Shown here piece by piece: positions 30,559-41,703 of a stretch of 64,000 nt of DNA (positions within the stretch are counted from its first letter, which is position 1; every line of letters starts with the position of its first letter). The DNA is from Trypanosoma brucei gambiense DAL972 (lineage: Eukaryota > Euglenozoa > Kinetoplastea > Trypanosomatida > Trypanosomatidae). The notes under the pieces are model-generated. The model was not told where the DNA came from and did not search any database. It was given only the letters and a program-made list of their open reading frames with translations. The stretch covers positions 1,867,691-1,931,690 of the forward strand of contig NC_026740.1 in the NCBI RefSeq assembly GCF_000210295.1, read 5' to 3'. Both the position numbers and the translations under genes were made by a program.

Positions 30559-31584
30559 TTATTTAGGTGTGGAAAAAACACAAAAGTGGACGCCTGTGCG
30601 AGTGGAGCAGAAAACAAAAACACAAGGCAGCCACTACGTCTCTAATGATAACAACTAAAAGATGACATAACAAGGAAAATTAAAAAAGAAAAAGGGATGG
30701 GATGGGATGGGAGAAGCAAGAGAAATGTTTCCGGGGGCGAAAAAAAAAAATGGGTTGACCACCAAATCTCAATAAGTTTCACAGATTGTAGATTACCCTG
30801 AAGAACAATAGTAAAAACCATTCTTGAAATAAAAAAATTTAAAAAAAAAAGATCATAACAATCATAATAAAACAAAACTAGGAGTTCTACATCTCCTCCT
30901 CCAAGAACCTTTCATCCCCAAATGCTTCTAACACTGTTGTCATTTAAAATATTAAATGTCATTTGTGATCTGTTAATCCATTTCACAGCCCATACATTCA
31001 ACTGTCAGTATTTCGTGTATATCCCACACTCTCCTAAACTCATTCATCCCCCTTTAAATCCACTTAGTGAAGAAGAAAAAAAAAACAAAACAGTGCTCGA
31101 GGTATATATAGATATGAGAAGAGGGAAGGGAGAAAGGGAAAGGGAGGAGAAACAAACTAAAGAAAAGGAATGTTTCTTTTTCTCGATTTCCTCATCCGTC
31201 TTTTGCCAAGACAATAAACTTCTCTTTGACCTTTTTATCTCCATGACTCGCATTACGTAACCTTTTATTTTCCTTCTTGTCACCATCTCGTTTTTCTTAT
31301 GCGCCTCTACTAAATTTCTTCTCTTTCCTTCTTTCTTTCTTTCTTTTTTTTTTTCATTTAGTCCGTCATGACCTCATCTTTCCTCTTATTCCATCCCTTT
31401 CCTTCCTACCCCCTTTTTGCTGATATTTCCCTCACTGCTCTGTGTAGCTCTGTCATCTATATTATTTGTTACGGGGTGAAATCTTCCCTTCTAATTATAT
31501 CACACATCCACTTATTTCTAGTCAAGTAGCCCTCCAAAATTCCCCCAAGCATGTACATTTACAAAATAAAATAAAAGAAAGAGA

Positions 31585-31622
31585 AACAGAAACAGAAATA
31601 GAAATAGAAATAGAAATAGAAA
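31585..31622. repeat. AGAAAC/AGAAAT hexamer repeat
   Basis: Six successive six-base units, purine-rich on the plus strand and pyrimidine-rich in the transcript. It lies in the probable 3' UTR of the 488-aa gene, about 100 bases from its stop codon. Confidence 0.8.
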
Positions 31623-31714
31623 AGGCGAAAAACGCACACATATACATACACACACTTTAGGACCAAAGGGACCTGCTACGATGCTTCAATAACAATTACG
31701 AAAGCGGCGCACAC

Positions 31715-33181
31715 TCATGCGGAGCGAAGTGTCCCACGTTGCGGCACCCGCCCACTCGCGATGTTGATGTTTTCATTTCCTTTTGTCTTTGGCCCGTTGA
31801 CTCTCACCGTCTCATTCAACATTGACTGCGGGCGGAGGCACAATCCAGCCTTGGGTTTGGATCCCTCGGATGATAATGTTTCATTCAGCACCGCTGGACG
31901 ACGCGATGAGTGCACATTGCTGCCCGGGCTGAGAGGTATGGATGGCGGCAATTCCAAAAAAAATCCACCGACACGGTGCGGTGCGCCACGCATTTCGTAT
32001 TCCGGAAGCGGAACGGAACTGCCCCGGCTTTCCCCTGTGGCACTTGAAGCAATTCCACTATCATCATAACGGCCTGGAGCCAGGCTCCTTCTCACAGCAT
32101 CATCCCCACTGATCCCCTCAGAGTCACACCGCCCACTTTGTATATCTGCATTCCCGCTATCAACTGCACTGCGGGCTGCAAATTCTTGAGGAGTGCAAGT
32201 CGGGTTGCGCGGTGCAGGTGACCAACTTACGCTGTGCTCGCTATGATGTGGTCCACCTCCAGATCTGCTCTTATTTATCCGATGTGATGCCAAGCTCACG
32301 CGGCCGGCTGTTCGAGATGTCAATTGATAGTTCCCCCTTGTAGTCACGGCTGGTATTTTTGCGCATGGTGACTTTGATGCACGGTTGACACCTCCACTGG
32401 GTTGCATGGCTTGATTTGTGTTACCACACGCCCTACCGGCCGCTCCTGCACAATCCACCGGACTGGTCGTGCCGACAGGAGTCGTGAGCGAATGTCCCCA
32501 CGACACGCACGACAGATCCATCGGCAGTTGCCCGTCCGTTGAGGACTCCGTGAACTGCACACGAGAGCAACTTCCCTCCCGCTGCGAAAAGAAATCGACT
32601 GGGAGGTTGAGCGGACTATTTGGCGGCACATTTCCCTCCTGCGACCGAGATGAAAAAGCACCAGACTCCAGCTGCAACTCTACCAAGCTTTCTCCACATC
32701 TCATCATGCTGTTGGTGCTGCTGCGACGACACAAACACGTTTGTCCAAGTAGACTTGTATCGCATACGGCACTGCATTGGCTGACATATACCATAGAAGG
32801 TGCGGCGGAACGGTGCGCAACGCTATTGGCTTCGCTGCGTGTGCCACCCCACGTCCCGGGTTCGCGTTCAACAACAGTTCGGCATCCAAACTCAACGGAT
32901 TCGGTTTCTCTGTCACTTACCATCAGATGCTGCGGGGACGGAGAAACATCTCTGAGAGGAGGTGTGGCGGAAACACTTTCCGTCCCTGGAGGATCGCAAG
33001 TACAAATAACCGCTGGTGGGAAATTCGGAAGCGGCGAGGTATCGGCTACGGAGCGGGCGAGAAGCGACGTCGGGCAACGCTCACGAAGCGGTGATACGCC
33101 CGGGTAGGGAATGGGAGATTTGCGAAATGAAGTAACGGCTGCGGTGGGACGCGTCGCCTCAGGGCTTCTGGAGAGGCTCAT
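31715..33181 (-). CDS. Hypothetical Ser/Pro-rich protein, 488 aa
   Basis: The family is not recognised. The ORF has 488 aa from an ATG. Composition is high in Ser, Pro, Arg, Thr and Gly throughout, with several Ser-Pro and Arg-Ser motifs near the N-terminus (RSPEAT, RKSPIP, GVSPL), which would suit phosphorylation. No signal peptide, membrane span or coiled coil is visible, and most of the chain should be disordered. The tail has two related motifs (AVLNETLSSEGSKPK and SMLNETVRVNGPKTK), a small internal repeat. It is GC-rich compared with the flanking spacers, which supports coding. A regulatory or scaffold role is possible but unsupported. Confidence 0.8.
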   Translation of the reverse strand: MSLSRSPEATRPTAAVTSFRKSPIPYPGVSPLRERCPTSLLARSVADTSPLPNFPPAVICTCDPPGTESVSATPPLRDVSPSPQHLMVSDRETESVEFGCRTVVEREPGTWGGTRSEANSVAHRSAAPSMVYVSQCSAVCDTSLLGQTCLCRRSSTNSMMRCGESLVELQLESGAFSSRSQEGNVPPNSPLNLPVDFFSQREGSCSRVQFTESSTDGQLPMDLSCVSWGHSLTTPVGTTSPVDCAGAAGRACGNTNQAMQPSGGVNRASKSPCAKIPAVTTRGNYQLTSRTAGRVSLASHRINKSRSGGGPHHSEHSVSWSPAPRNPTCTPQEFAARSAVDSGNADIQSGRCDSEGISGDDAVRRSLAPGRYDDSGIASSATGESRGSSVPLPEYEMRGAPHRVGGFFLELPPSIPLSPGSNVHSSRRPAVLNETLSSEGSKPKAGLCLRPQSMLNETVRVNGPKTKGNENINIASGRVPQRGTLRSA

Positions 33182-33641
33182 TTCTTTGTTTTGCTGTTCC
33201 TTTTTTTTTTCTTTTTGATTTTTTATTTTATTTTATTTTCAGTTGTTTGTTTGTTTGTTTGTTTGTTCGTTTGTCCCCTCACCTCTCCTACTGTTAATGG
33301 GGTGATGAGAAAATGTAATAAAGTTGCCTCCTATGTGATCCAAATGATAGAACAACTTATTCTTCTCAACCCTTTTTTCTTTTCCTTTTTTTTTCTCTTT
33401 CTTCCTCGAGATGTATGCGATTAATACGGGACGCGACTACCTTTTCCTATTGCCCCCTACTAACCCTTTATTCACCGCGTATATCCCCAGAGCCTTCACT
33501 TGACAGCAACTTCACTTTTCCCCCCCGAGATCGTCCACAACTATCTGCCGCTTTTCTGTTTTACGTCCTCCTTTTTCTTTTTTTTTCTCCTCCTCCTCCC
33601 CTTTCCTCTCTCGCCGTTTTAATGCCTTCCAAATCTTACAC

Positions 33642-33645
<4 letters not shown>

Positions 33646-33685
<40 letters not shown>

Positions 33686-33686
33686 C
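33646..33686. repeat. (TA)n followed by (TG)n microsatellite
   Basis: About 14 TA units run directly into TG units. Confidence 0.9.
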
Positions 33687-34242
33687 TGTGTTTATATATT
33701 TCTTTTATTTCTTTTTATTTATGCCTCAGTTGATGAGAAATAAACTCTCCCTTTCCCTCGCTATAACACAACCTTTGCGCCGTAAAGAAACGTGTGGTGT
33801 CGTTTACGATGCAGGAGGTGACGGACTCTAATTCCCCTTTCCCGTTCTTTCACTTTTGCCGCTAGCTATTTGTTTTGGCTTTTGTTTCTTTTCTTTTTTT
33901 TTCTTTTTTTTTTTGATTTGGTTTGCTTTTTGTTTATGCCTTCTCTCTTCTTCTTTATTATTATTATTCCTCTCGATGTTCGTTAACAACAACAAAAAAA
34001 AAAAGAAAAAAAGAACTACCGGATAATTGTTTTGCTATTCTTCCTGTTTGTCTGTCTGTTTCCTAAACGATTGTTTTTTCCTGCTAACGACGTAATACAC
34101 ACGCACAGTAAGCAGTTTTGAAATTTTCTGCTCAGTGAAATAAATAATAAAAGGAAAGCGTAAATATATAACAACCAAATCACGAGAAAAATTAAAAATT
34201 AAAAAGGAAAGGAAAGGAAATGGGAGAAAGAGTGAAGCACGC

Positions 34243-34271
34243 TAACAACAACAACAACAACAACAACAACA
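34243..34271. repeat. (AAC)n trinucleotide repeat
   Basis: Nine to ten AAC/CAA units in the spacer between the 276-aa and 488-aa genes. Confidence 0.85.
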
Positions 34272-35627
34272 GCGGCAGCAACAGCAGAAGCGGCAGCAAA
34301 TAAAAGAGCACAGAACGAAGGACAAATAATAAATTAACAAATGAATAAATAGAGACAGTGGAGACATCAAATATTTCGCCAAGGCGACGAGAGAACCGGC
34401 TAATATTTACAAAAAAAAAAAAGAAAGAAAGAACGAACAAACAAAAACTATTATTTACGTTATTTATTAATAGGCGAGTCTGCCATTTAAACATTGAGTC
34501 GGTGAGTAATAATTAAAAAACGGAACAGAACAGAAAAAACAAAACAAAACAAGAACTAAGAGGAATGGCAAGAACAAAAAAAAGAAATAGAAAAGGTTTG
34601 ATCGAATAAACGAATGAATGAATGCGTGAGTAAACGCATGAGAGTTCGTACACGCTCCTCAGTAACGCATCAAACGGGAGCGTAAAAGAAGCAAAGTTGA
34701 GAAGCAAATAAAACAAAAAAAAAGAAACAAACAGAGACATAAATAAGCAGAGAAAATAAAAATAAAAATAAAATAAATAAATGAGCAGAAAAGATAAATA
34801 GAAAGGGAAATAGAGAAGAAGACAAGCAAACCAAACAAGCACTTACGGGCTCACACCTACACACTTACATGCGAAACACATTAATATAAATATACACACA
34901 CATAAACATATAAATATAAAATATGTATATATGCATATAAGTTTTTCTTTGTTTTTTTTTTGCCCTCCTTTTCACATATAATAATAACACACATCCGGCA
35001 AAATGCATCATCACGAATATTCGCTTTCATCCACTTGCATCTAAATATTCATCCAGCGGATAACATATTGTCAAAAAGATTTCTTTTTTAAAAAATGGGG
35101 GAGAATCAGAAAATGAGTAAAAAGGGAAGATAAAAGAAGTACGAGGACAATATGTTAAAATAAAGAAAGAAAAATTTTAAAAACAAAAAAAAAACAAAAA
35201 AGGAAGGACCTCCTATCTACAACACACAGAGAGAAACAAATACCTGTAAAAAGAAAACAAAAATTACTTTACATTAACAAACAAACACACAAAAACAAAA
35301 GGCGCAAAAAGAACACAAAAGTATAAGCCAAAGATTTAAAAAAAAAAAGATATAAAAATAAATAAAAAATGAACTAAAGAAACTAAACCAAACAAAAGGT
35401 GGAAATGTCGCATAATCTCATCTTGAAAAGAAACCGTCACGTCTTCTTCACATCTCTTTTTTATTTCTTTTCTTTTTGTTGTTGTTGATTTCCTTATTCG
35501 TGAGTTTCCTGGGCAATTTAACACCTACACATTCATTCAAATCATTCATTCAAATCATTCGTTTAGCTAAAGAAAGAGAAATACCTTACGGCGGAAAAGC
35601 AATAGTGATGACTCAAAAAAAAAAACA

Positions 35628-35765
35628 CAACACAACACAACACAACACAACAACGGACTAAAATAAGATAAGATAAGAATATTATTCAGAGAAAAACAAA
35701 AAAGTAAGATAAGATAAGATAAGATAATGAAGTGGGGTGAAGTGAAGTCAGGTGAAGTGAGGTAG
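35628..35765. repeat. Cluster of pentamer repeats
   Basis: Successive CAACA units, then AAGAT units in two blocks, then GGTGAAGTGAAGT-like units. Three unrelated five-base motifs lie within 140 bases. Confidence 0.75.
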
Positions 35766-36594
35766 TAAAGAAGCAGGAGGGAAATAAGTAAGAATATTTA
35801 AAAAGAAAAAAAGTACGAAATTATTAAAATCACAATATAATATGATAATTAAATATATAGTAATTTATCTATTCATTCATCCATTTTTTTTTTAAAGAAG
35901 AAAAAGAATGAAAGAATACGATAATGTGCGAGGAGAGGGTAAGAGAAACAAAAAAAAAGGGATGAATAATGCGAGTCAAATATTACTAATTGTTGTAAAT
36001 AAACATATTTATCGATTTCCTCCTCCCTTTCGTAACTTCTTGTTGTCGTTCCCTTTTCTTCTCTTTTTTTTTCTTTTTTTTCTCTCCCTTTTTTTCTTTT
36101 ATTTTGCTTTTACTGATGTCTCTGTTGTTTTGCATCAGGACACCCTCTCATTCTCTCACTTTCCTAATCCTAACACTTTTTCCTTGTCCGCTTGATTATT
36201 TTTGTTTTCTCTTGAAGCAAAAACAAAAAGCAATTATGCTTTTCTTTCATTTTAATATTATTATTTTTTTTTTCATTTCTTGTCCCTCCACTTTAACCCC
36301 ATCTCTCTTTCCATATTTCCATAGTAGTGTAAAAAAGTGACACTCGCATGGTCTTCTGTACATGAGAAATGCACATAACGTTTAAATCATCCCCTTTCCA
36401 TTCTCTTCCCCTTTTCGCATGTGCCGTTACAAAACCAAAAAAAAAAAAAGAAACAGTAATAAGTAGCGCTACATCCGCATTATATCATGCGGAAGGGAAG
36501 AGGAAAGAAGTGCCTTACACAAAAAAAAAAATGGGGGGAAGTAAAAATAAAAGTAAAGTAAAGTAAAGGAATGAAAAGGAAAGAAAACATAGAA

Positions 36595-36595
<1 letters not shown>

Positions 36596-36645
<50 letters not shown>
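36596..36645. repeat. (CA)n followed by (TA)n microsatellite
   Basis: About ten CA units run directly into about 14 TA units, roughly 280 bases from the stop codon of the 276-aa gene. Confidence 0.9.
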
Positions 36646-36646
<1 letters not shown>

Positions 36647-36924
36647 GAAAATGTGCAGCAACGTCAGCTCGCACTTGCATCATTACTCATTTCACCAGGC
36701 CTGCACGACCGCAAGCGAGTGCATTAAATCCTCACTTTGCCAATAACGTGGTTAAACCACGCACATACATGTACATACAAGTACATACACGTGTATGCAC
36801 TTCATATATATATATATATATATGCACGAATGGACGGGTTCATGTAAATATATATTTATCTATTTATATTTATGTATAAATGAATGGGTTGCATACCCGT
36901 ACGCATGGGCTTGTTGTTGCTTGC

Positions 36925-37755
36925 TTACGTGATCTCGCAGTCACGCACGGATGCTAAAGGCGAGGTTGCAATTGCCTCTCCATCACCCCTACCACTTCGG
37001 CTGCAACTGCAACTGCAATAACCATGACGGCTGTTACTTCTCCGATTGTGAAGTCCATTGTGATTACGCTTGTAGTAACCGGGGTTTGGATATGGAAGTA
37101 TGGAAGGTGATGGATCTTTTAACCATCGGCGTGCGAGAGGCACAAATGCTTGTCCATATGATGGCCGTGGCGAAGAACAACTACTCACAGCACAAATATC
37201 AGCAACTCCAATTGAAGCACTCGCAGTTGCAACGGCGGGACCACCCGTCAGCTCATCTCCGTTAAGCGTAGAGGCGTCTTCACATGCACACCACGCGAGA
37301 GGAGTCATGCGACCACCCGTAAAACCAAACGAACCCGTACGCGAAAACCAACGTGAGCGACTTCCAGAGCGACGGCATGATTCCTCCGCCATTAAAACAT
37401 CATCGCAACAACAACAACAACAACAACCGCCAGCGCCATCATCATCCCCATTGGAGAAGTAATAATAAAAGCCATCATCATCATCGACATCATCGTCGCG
37501 GTTATGGTTATGGTTATGGTTATGGTTACGTTCAGCGCCGTAACAACAATCACTTGCGTAGTTGTTATCACTACTATTGAAACCGACGCTGTTGGCGCGG
37601 CCCTCTGTTCTTTCTTTTTTTTCCTTCTTTAGAGTTGCTAACATTAATTGTCGTCTGGCGCGAGTCGGTGGGCTCGGGGCCCGTGGGGGAAAATTAGCGA
37701 TGGAAAATACGCCAGCAGCAACGGTCCTCTCAGGATCTTGTGGAATGTCTTCCAT
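36925..37755 (-). CDS. Hypothetical low-complexity protein with Asn-His, Asp and Cys runs
   Basis: The family is not recognised. The ORF has 276 aa from an ATG. The N-terminal ~60 residues look ordinary. The middle (~80-130) is a mosaic of homopeptides: an NHNHNHNHN run, DDDVDDDD, YYY, and seven consecutive Cys. They arise from TTATGG, GAT and TGT microsatellites. The C-terminal half is Ser/Arg/Gly-rich with a CSCSCS stretch. It agrees in strand with all neighbours, is GC-richer than the flanks, and has a splice-acceptor-like signal about 260 bases upstream. No membrane segment or signal peptide is visible. It could still be a chance open frame through repeats, so expression evidence would matter. 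Confidence 0.6.
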   Translation of the reverse strand: MEDIPQDPERTVAAGVFSIANFPPRAPSPPTRARRQLMLATLKKEKKERTEGRANSVGFNSSDNNYASDCCYGAERNHNHNHNHNRDDDVDDDDGFYYYFSNGDDDGAGGCCCCCCCDDVLMAEESCRRSGSRSRWFSRTGSFGFTGGRMTPLAWCACEDASTLNGDELTGGPAVATASASIGVADICAVSSCSSPRPSYGQAFVPLARRWLKDPSPSILPYPNPGYYKRNHNGLHNRRSNSRHGYCSCSCSRSGRGDGEAIATSPLASVRDCEIT

Positions 37756-38012
37756 CCAGCTTTCGAGAGGAAATATTTTCTCTTCTCTTTTTATTTTCCT
37801 TATTTTTTATTTTCTTTTCTTTTATCTGTTTCCTCCTCCTTCCTTTTGTTGTTTAGCACAACACACGACTTTGCTATTGGTGATTGTGAATCAAATGTAT
37901 CGTTGCCGTTGTGAAGGCGGCGTCCGTACCTTTCAGGTGGTTGTTCGCCTGCTTTTATCAACTTTTCAACCCTTCCGTTTTGTTTTTTTGATGATGTTGT
38001 TGTTGCTTTTGC

Positions 38013-38026
38013 CTACAAAAAAAAAA
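38013..38026 (-). promoter_or_regulatory. Predicted trans-splice acceptor for the 276-aa ORF
   Basis: On the minus strand a run of ten T, then GT and AG (plus-strand CT at 38013-38014), about 260 bases upstream of the ATG at 37755. Confidence 0.35.
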
Positions 38027-38105
38027 TATCCTTTTTTTTTCTTTTCTTTCCTCTCTCTCTCTCTCACTCACTCACTCACTCACTCACACCCTCTCTTTTC
38101 TTTTT

Positions 38106-38107
<2 letters not shown>

Positions 38108-38139
<32 letters not shown>
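38108..38139. repeat. (TG)n microsatellite
   Basis: About 16 TG units, preceded by a CTCA-rich run. Confidence 0.9.
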
Positions 38140-38140
<1 letters not shown>

Positions 38141-38766
38141 TTCCGAGTCTGATCTTCTCTCTCTTGCTGACCTCTTCCTTTTATTTTGTTTTTGTTTTTT
38201 TTTTTTTATGTTCCTCCTTTTCCCCTCCGTTCTCCTTTTATTTATTTATTTTGCTACTGCTTTTGTTGTTGGCTCTTCCCTACTCGAGGGATGTGCAGTT
38301 CCCTACTCGTTATTTTTCCGCTTGAAGCGTGTTTAATTGCTCTATGCGTGCGGAAGTTAATTTTTAAATAAAGTAAAAAAGCAGTTTCTATTGGAATGGG
38401 CACTTGAACCAAAAACATCGTGTGGAATATATTAATATTCAAATACAAAAGAGAAAAAGAAAAAAAAGAAAAAAGAATAGAGATAAGGAGAGAAGCGAAA
38501 GAAAAATATGTAATAACTGAAACAAATATACACGGAGAAAGACAAATAGAAAAAGCAAAAAAGGTGAAGGAGTGATTTTAGGGTGAAGATGACGGGAGTG
38601 AAACGATATAATCCCTCTTTTTGTTTTTCTTTTACTTTTTCTTTTAAAAAAAAAAAACCTTCGATTAGATGATGGAAAAAAATTAGGAGGAAGCGGGGCG
38701 TCATGTCTAAAATAGAGAGGATGAGAAAAACCGAGTGGAAACAAAACCACGCGGTCACTCATGTTC

Positions 38767-38830
38767 ACACACACACACACACATGCACACACACACACAC
38801 ACACACACATGCACACACACACACACACAT

Positions 38831-38864
<34 letters not shown>
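38767..38864. repeat. Interrupted (CA)n array with regular ATG interruptions
   Basis: Nearly 100 bases of CA units are broken three times by the same ATG interruption, giving (CA)n-TG blocks. The minus-strand transcript would contain (UG)n. The regular interruptions suggest that blocks were duplicated. Confidence 0.9.
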
Positions 38865-38866
<2 letters not shown>

Positions 38867-40533
38867 AATCACCCGTCCATATTAATAAATATATATATAT
38901 ATTTATATTTACCCCTCTAGTGCCTATTGTACCAAAGAAGCGGAGGAAGTGAGAACTTTTTTTTAACAAAAAGAAAAATATGGAGAAAAAAAAAAAAGAA
39001 ACAAGGTGTGGGTAAACTTTTTCTTTAAAAAAAGAAAAGAAAAGAAAAGAAAACAAATGAGACGGAATTGTGTCTAAACACACAAATACATGAACTAGGA
39101 AAAGAGGGAGAAAAGGAAGGAAAAGAAAAGAAAACAAATGCGTTACACAGTGCCGGGGCAATAAAGGGTTTAAAGAGGAGAGCAAAAAAAGAAAAAAGAA
39201 AAAAATTGATATCAAGAAAGGAAAAGGGAAAGTGTGAAACCCAAAAGCAGGAACTTAAACGCGAACAAAGGAAAGGAAAGAGGAGAAGGAGAAGTAGAAA
39301 AGTGGGGGGGAGAAAAATATGGGAAAGGTGGCGAAATAATTGACACGAAAAAAACAAAAATTGTACTGATTTATTTTTATATTCAGCAGAAATAAAACAC
39401 GCACATTGGGAAGGAAAAATACATTCATTTCAATGCATGCGTGTCCTGAATCCCGTCGATAGGCGAATGTACGGGAATAATTAACAAAAATAGAAAAAAA
39501 ATACAGCAGTGGGTGTTGCACAGCAGCGTTGTTCCAAACAGCCGGTTGGTTGAAAAGCCATAAACAAACACGCATGCGCGTAAGAGAATCCCAAAATAGA
39601 TATAAGTGAAGACAGACATATGTTTATGCATATATACATATTTACATATTTATAAACAAACGCATGCGTTCGAGCGGCCTTTCATTGATGGAACCCTGCC
39701 TTGCTTGAAATCTGCACCGGGTTTGGTCATATTTTTCTTTTCCTTATTCTCCATTTATTTGCATGTTTACTTTCCCTCCTCCCTTTACTTCCGTTTGTTA
39801 TTAATGTTAGTCTCTTTTCCCTCGTCGCCGTTCACTGAAGGAATGATCGCTCGTTTTTTTTCTCTCTTTTTTTTTTCTCTCTCTATTCCAAGCTTTCGCA
39901 CATTCAATACCGCTCGTTTTTAAGGCGGTTTCATGCAGTTTGAAGTAAAACCTCGCACGGTGGGACAGGAAGCGGGAAAAAAGGAATAGCATAAACCTTC
40001 CATGCACGTGCACACGCATATATACACACAGAGAGAGAGAGAGAGAAAGAGAAAGAAACTGCGTGAAAGAAAAACAAGAAGTGTGGAAAAAAAAAACGAG
40101 CGATTAAAATATGAAATAATGCACAAAACAACGAATAGAGCCAAAAAGAAAAAAATCAAAAGGAGGTAAAACGAAAAAATGATGGCATGACGGTCCAAAA
40201 AGTTCACCCGGGGGCTCACACCTACTTCGCCCTCACGCACGCGCACATGCCACTAGCAGCATCATCATAACCAAATCCATAATAATTAAAAATACAGTGA
40301 CATCCCGGAACACTTCACTTCTATTCGATTGTACCCTTCCACCGAATCCGGTTGTTTGGATCCCTTGTTGTTTTTTTTGTGCACAATTTTCTCCTTTTGC
40401 GTTTGATACCCTCCCCTTCCTCCTTTTTCTTTTCGCACAGCACCACTTACCTTCCCAAAAAAAAAAAAAATGGTTTAGTTATTCTCATCCTCCCGTGTCC
40501 CATTGTTATCTTACGCAATGAATGTTCACACAC

Positions 40534-41703
40534 TTAGCGACTAATGTGAACCACATGGTTCCGCGGGTCGACAGCGTTGATTCCACGGCGCCCACAATTC
40601 GCTACCGCACCTAATGCTGAAAATGATGCCTGCGTTGGGGTTAAAACACCACTCCTATTGTGTGTGGATTGAGTGCCACATGTCGCTCGCGAGCCCTTAC
40701 GCCGGCGGCGCCGTCCCTTCAACAAAAGAGATGTATCTCCACATGGCATTATTTTGAGCCTCCTGAAGCGCCAAATGCGGCTGCTATTCAAACCACGCAT
40801 TGCCTGCCCGCTCAACTCTTCAGCCCCTGCCGCAGCCTTTAAACCCTCACCAGAACTACGAGGGGTGTTAGCCGCGGAAGAGAGGGGTGACAATGTAACG
40901 AGCGATAAATCCCCCGGGCGCAGTGTAGACTTTTTCCGGATATGACCACTGGAACCATAAGCAGAGATCAAACTAGTGAAAGACACGTAGCCGGTGCTGG
41001 TGCTCGATACACTTACGGAGACGGTATCACCCTCAAGTACATGGACGAGGCAGCGACTCGGTTGCTTCTTCCGTACAGGCAGCCTTAACCGCTCCAATGG
41101 CACAGTGGAAGAGCCGTTACGCTCACCGCAGTTCGATGTAGCAGGAGTATCCTCTGTCAGGGCAGGGGTTTCAGCGTTCGTGGACATTCCCCCCTCAGCT
41201 TCACAATCACCGGCATCCACATCCTTTTCCTTGTCCCTGGGCCCCAACGCCACCGCAGTTCCGTTGATCTTCGGCTCCTTCAAACGCACCTCTGTGTCAT
41301 GTCCCCCCTTTCTATCGACAATCTCAGGCCCATTTACTCGTTCCGGAACTTCCCGCCCCCCGCCACCGGGCGCAACCCCCGACGGCACCGTCGTCACCAG
41401 TTCCGTCGGGACCTCCGAGTCCCGGTTAAAATGAACGGGAGCTTCAGGTGGTGAAACGGCATTTGCTTCTTTCGCCTCCTCTTCGCGGTGCGGCCCCGGA
41501 TTGCTATTTGCACTGTCAGCGGCGATTGGCTGCTGCACACAGGGCGGTTCGAGCCCAACGGGGGAAGATTCCTCATGTTCTTGTTCTTTATCTCGTTCAA
41601 CTAAAAGTTTATTAGGGCCACAGTCCTGTACATCAACCGACTGCGGATGGGATTGGTGCTGGGGTTGTGCCGATGCCCGAACTCGCGAATCGCCACACCC
41701 CAT
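40534..41703 (-). CDS. Hypothetical protein with MGC dual-acylation N-terminus
   Basis: The ORF has 389 aa from an ATG. It begins MGCGDS: Gly2 followed by a small residue at position 6 fits N-myristoylation, and Cys3 fits palmitoylation. That pair targets trypanosome proteins such as calflagins to the plasma or flagellar membrane. Residues ~20-210 are acidic, Glu/Pro/Gly/Thr-rich and probably disordered. From ~215 a less biased stretch begins (CLVHVLEGDTVSVSVSS, then GYVSFTSLISAYGSSG), followed by a basic C-terminus with an RRRRKGS run. No enzyme domain or membrane span is recognised. A peripheral membrane scaffold or signalling protein is the reasonable inference. The N-terminal motif is visible; the modification itself is not. 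Confidence 0.82.
   Translation of the reverse strand: MGCGDSRVRASAQPQHQSHPQSVDVQDCGPNKLLVERDKEQEHEESSPVGLEPPCVQQPIAADSANSNPGPHREEEAKEANAVSPPEAPVHFNRDSEVPTELVTTVPSGVAPGGGGREVPERVNGPEIVDRKGGHDTEVRLKEPKINGTAVALGPRDKEKDVDAGDCEAEGGMSTNAETPALTEDTPATSNCGERNGSSTVPLERLRLPVRKKQPSRCLVHVLEGDTVSVSVSSTSTGYVSFTSLISAYGSSGHIRKKSTLRPGDLSLVTLSPLSSAANTPRSSGEGLKAAAGAEELSGQAMRGLNSSRIWRFRRLKIMPCGDTSLLLKGRRRRRKGSRATCGTQSTHNRSGVLTPTQASFSALGAVANCGRRGINAVDPRNHVVHISR

Larger units (their letters stand above)
29039..31714. other. 2.7-kb gene-free spacer
   Basis: The lower end is the 5' UTR and splice signal of the 258-aa ORF/kinase transcript. The rest is probably the 3' UTR of the 488-aa gene. It holds A/T homopolymers, an (AT)n block near 30519-30546, four GGGAT units near 30695-30712 and an AGAAAT-type hexamer repeat near 31585-31622. 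No gene is seen. Confidence 0.6.
33182..36924. other. 3.7-kb gene-free spacer
   Basis: No credible gene is seen on either strand. A pyrimidine tract on the minus strand (complement of 33987-34016) is one candidate splice signal for the 488-aa gene, implying a 5' UTR of about 0.8 kb. The region holds many simple repeats: TTTG near 33246-33270, (TA)n/(TG)n near 33646-33686, (AAC)n near 34243-34271, CAACA near 35628-35652, AAGAT/AAGTG near 35660-35765 and (CA)n(TA)n near 36596-36645. The upper part is probably the 3' UTR of the 276-aa gene. Confidence 0.6.
37756..40533. other. 2.8-kb gene-free spacer
   Basis: The lower end holds the 5' UTR and splice-like signal of the 276-aa ORF. The remainder is probably the 3' UTR of the 389-aa gene. 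It contains a (TG)n block, a long interrupted (CA)n array and A-rich stretches. No credible gene is seen. Confidence 0.6.

Noticed and set aside
37495..37530. TTATGG repeat that resembles telomeric sequence
   Set aside because: The unit is GGTTAT, not the trypanosome telomere TTAGGG, and it encodes the Asn-His run.
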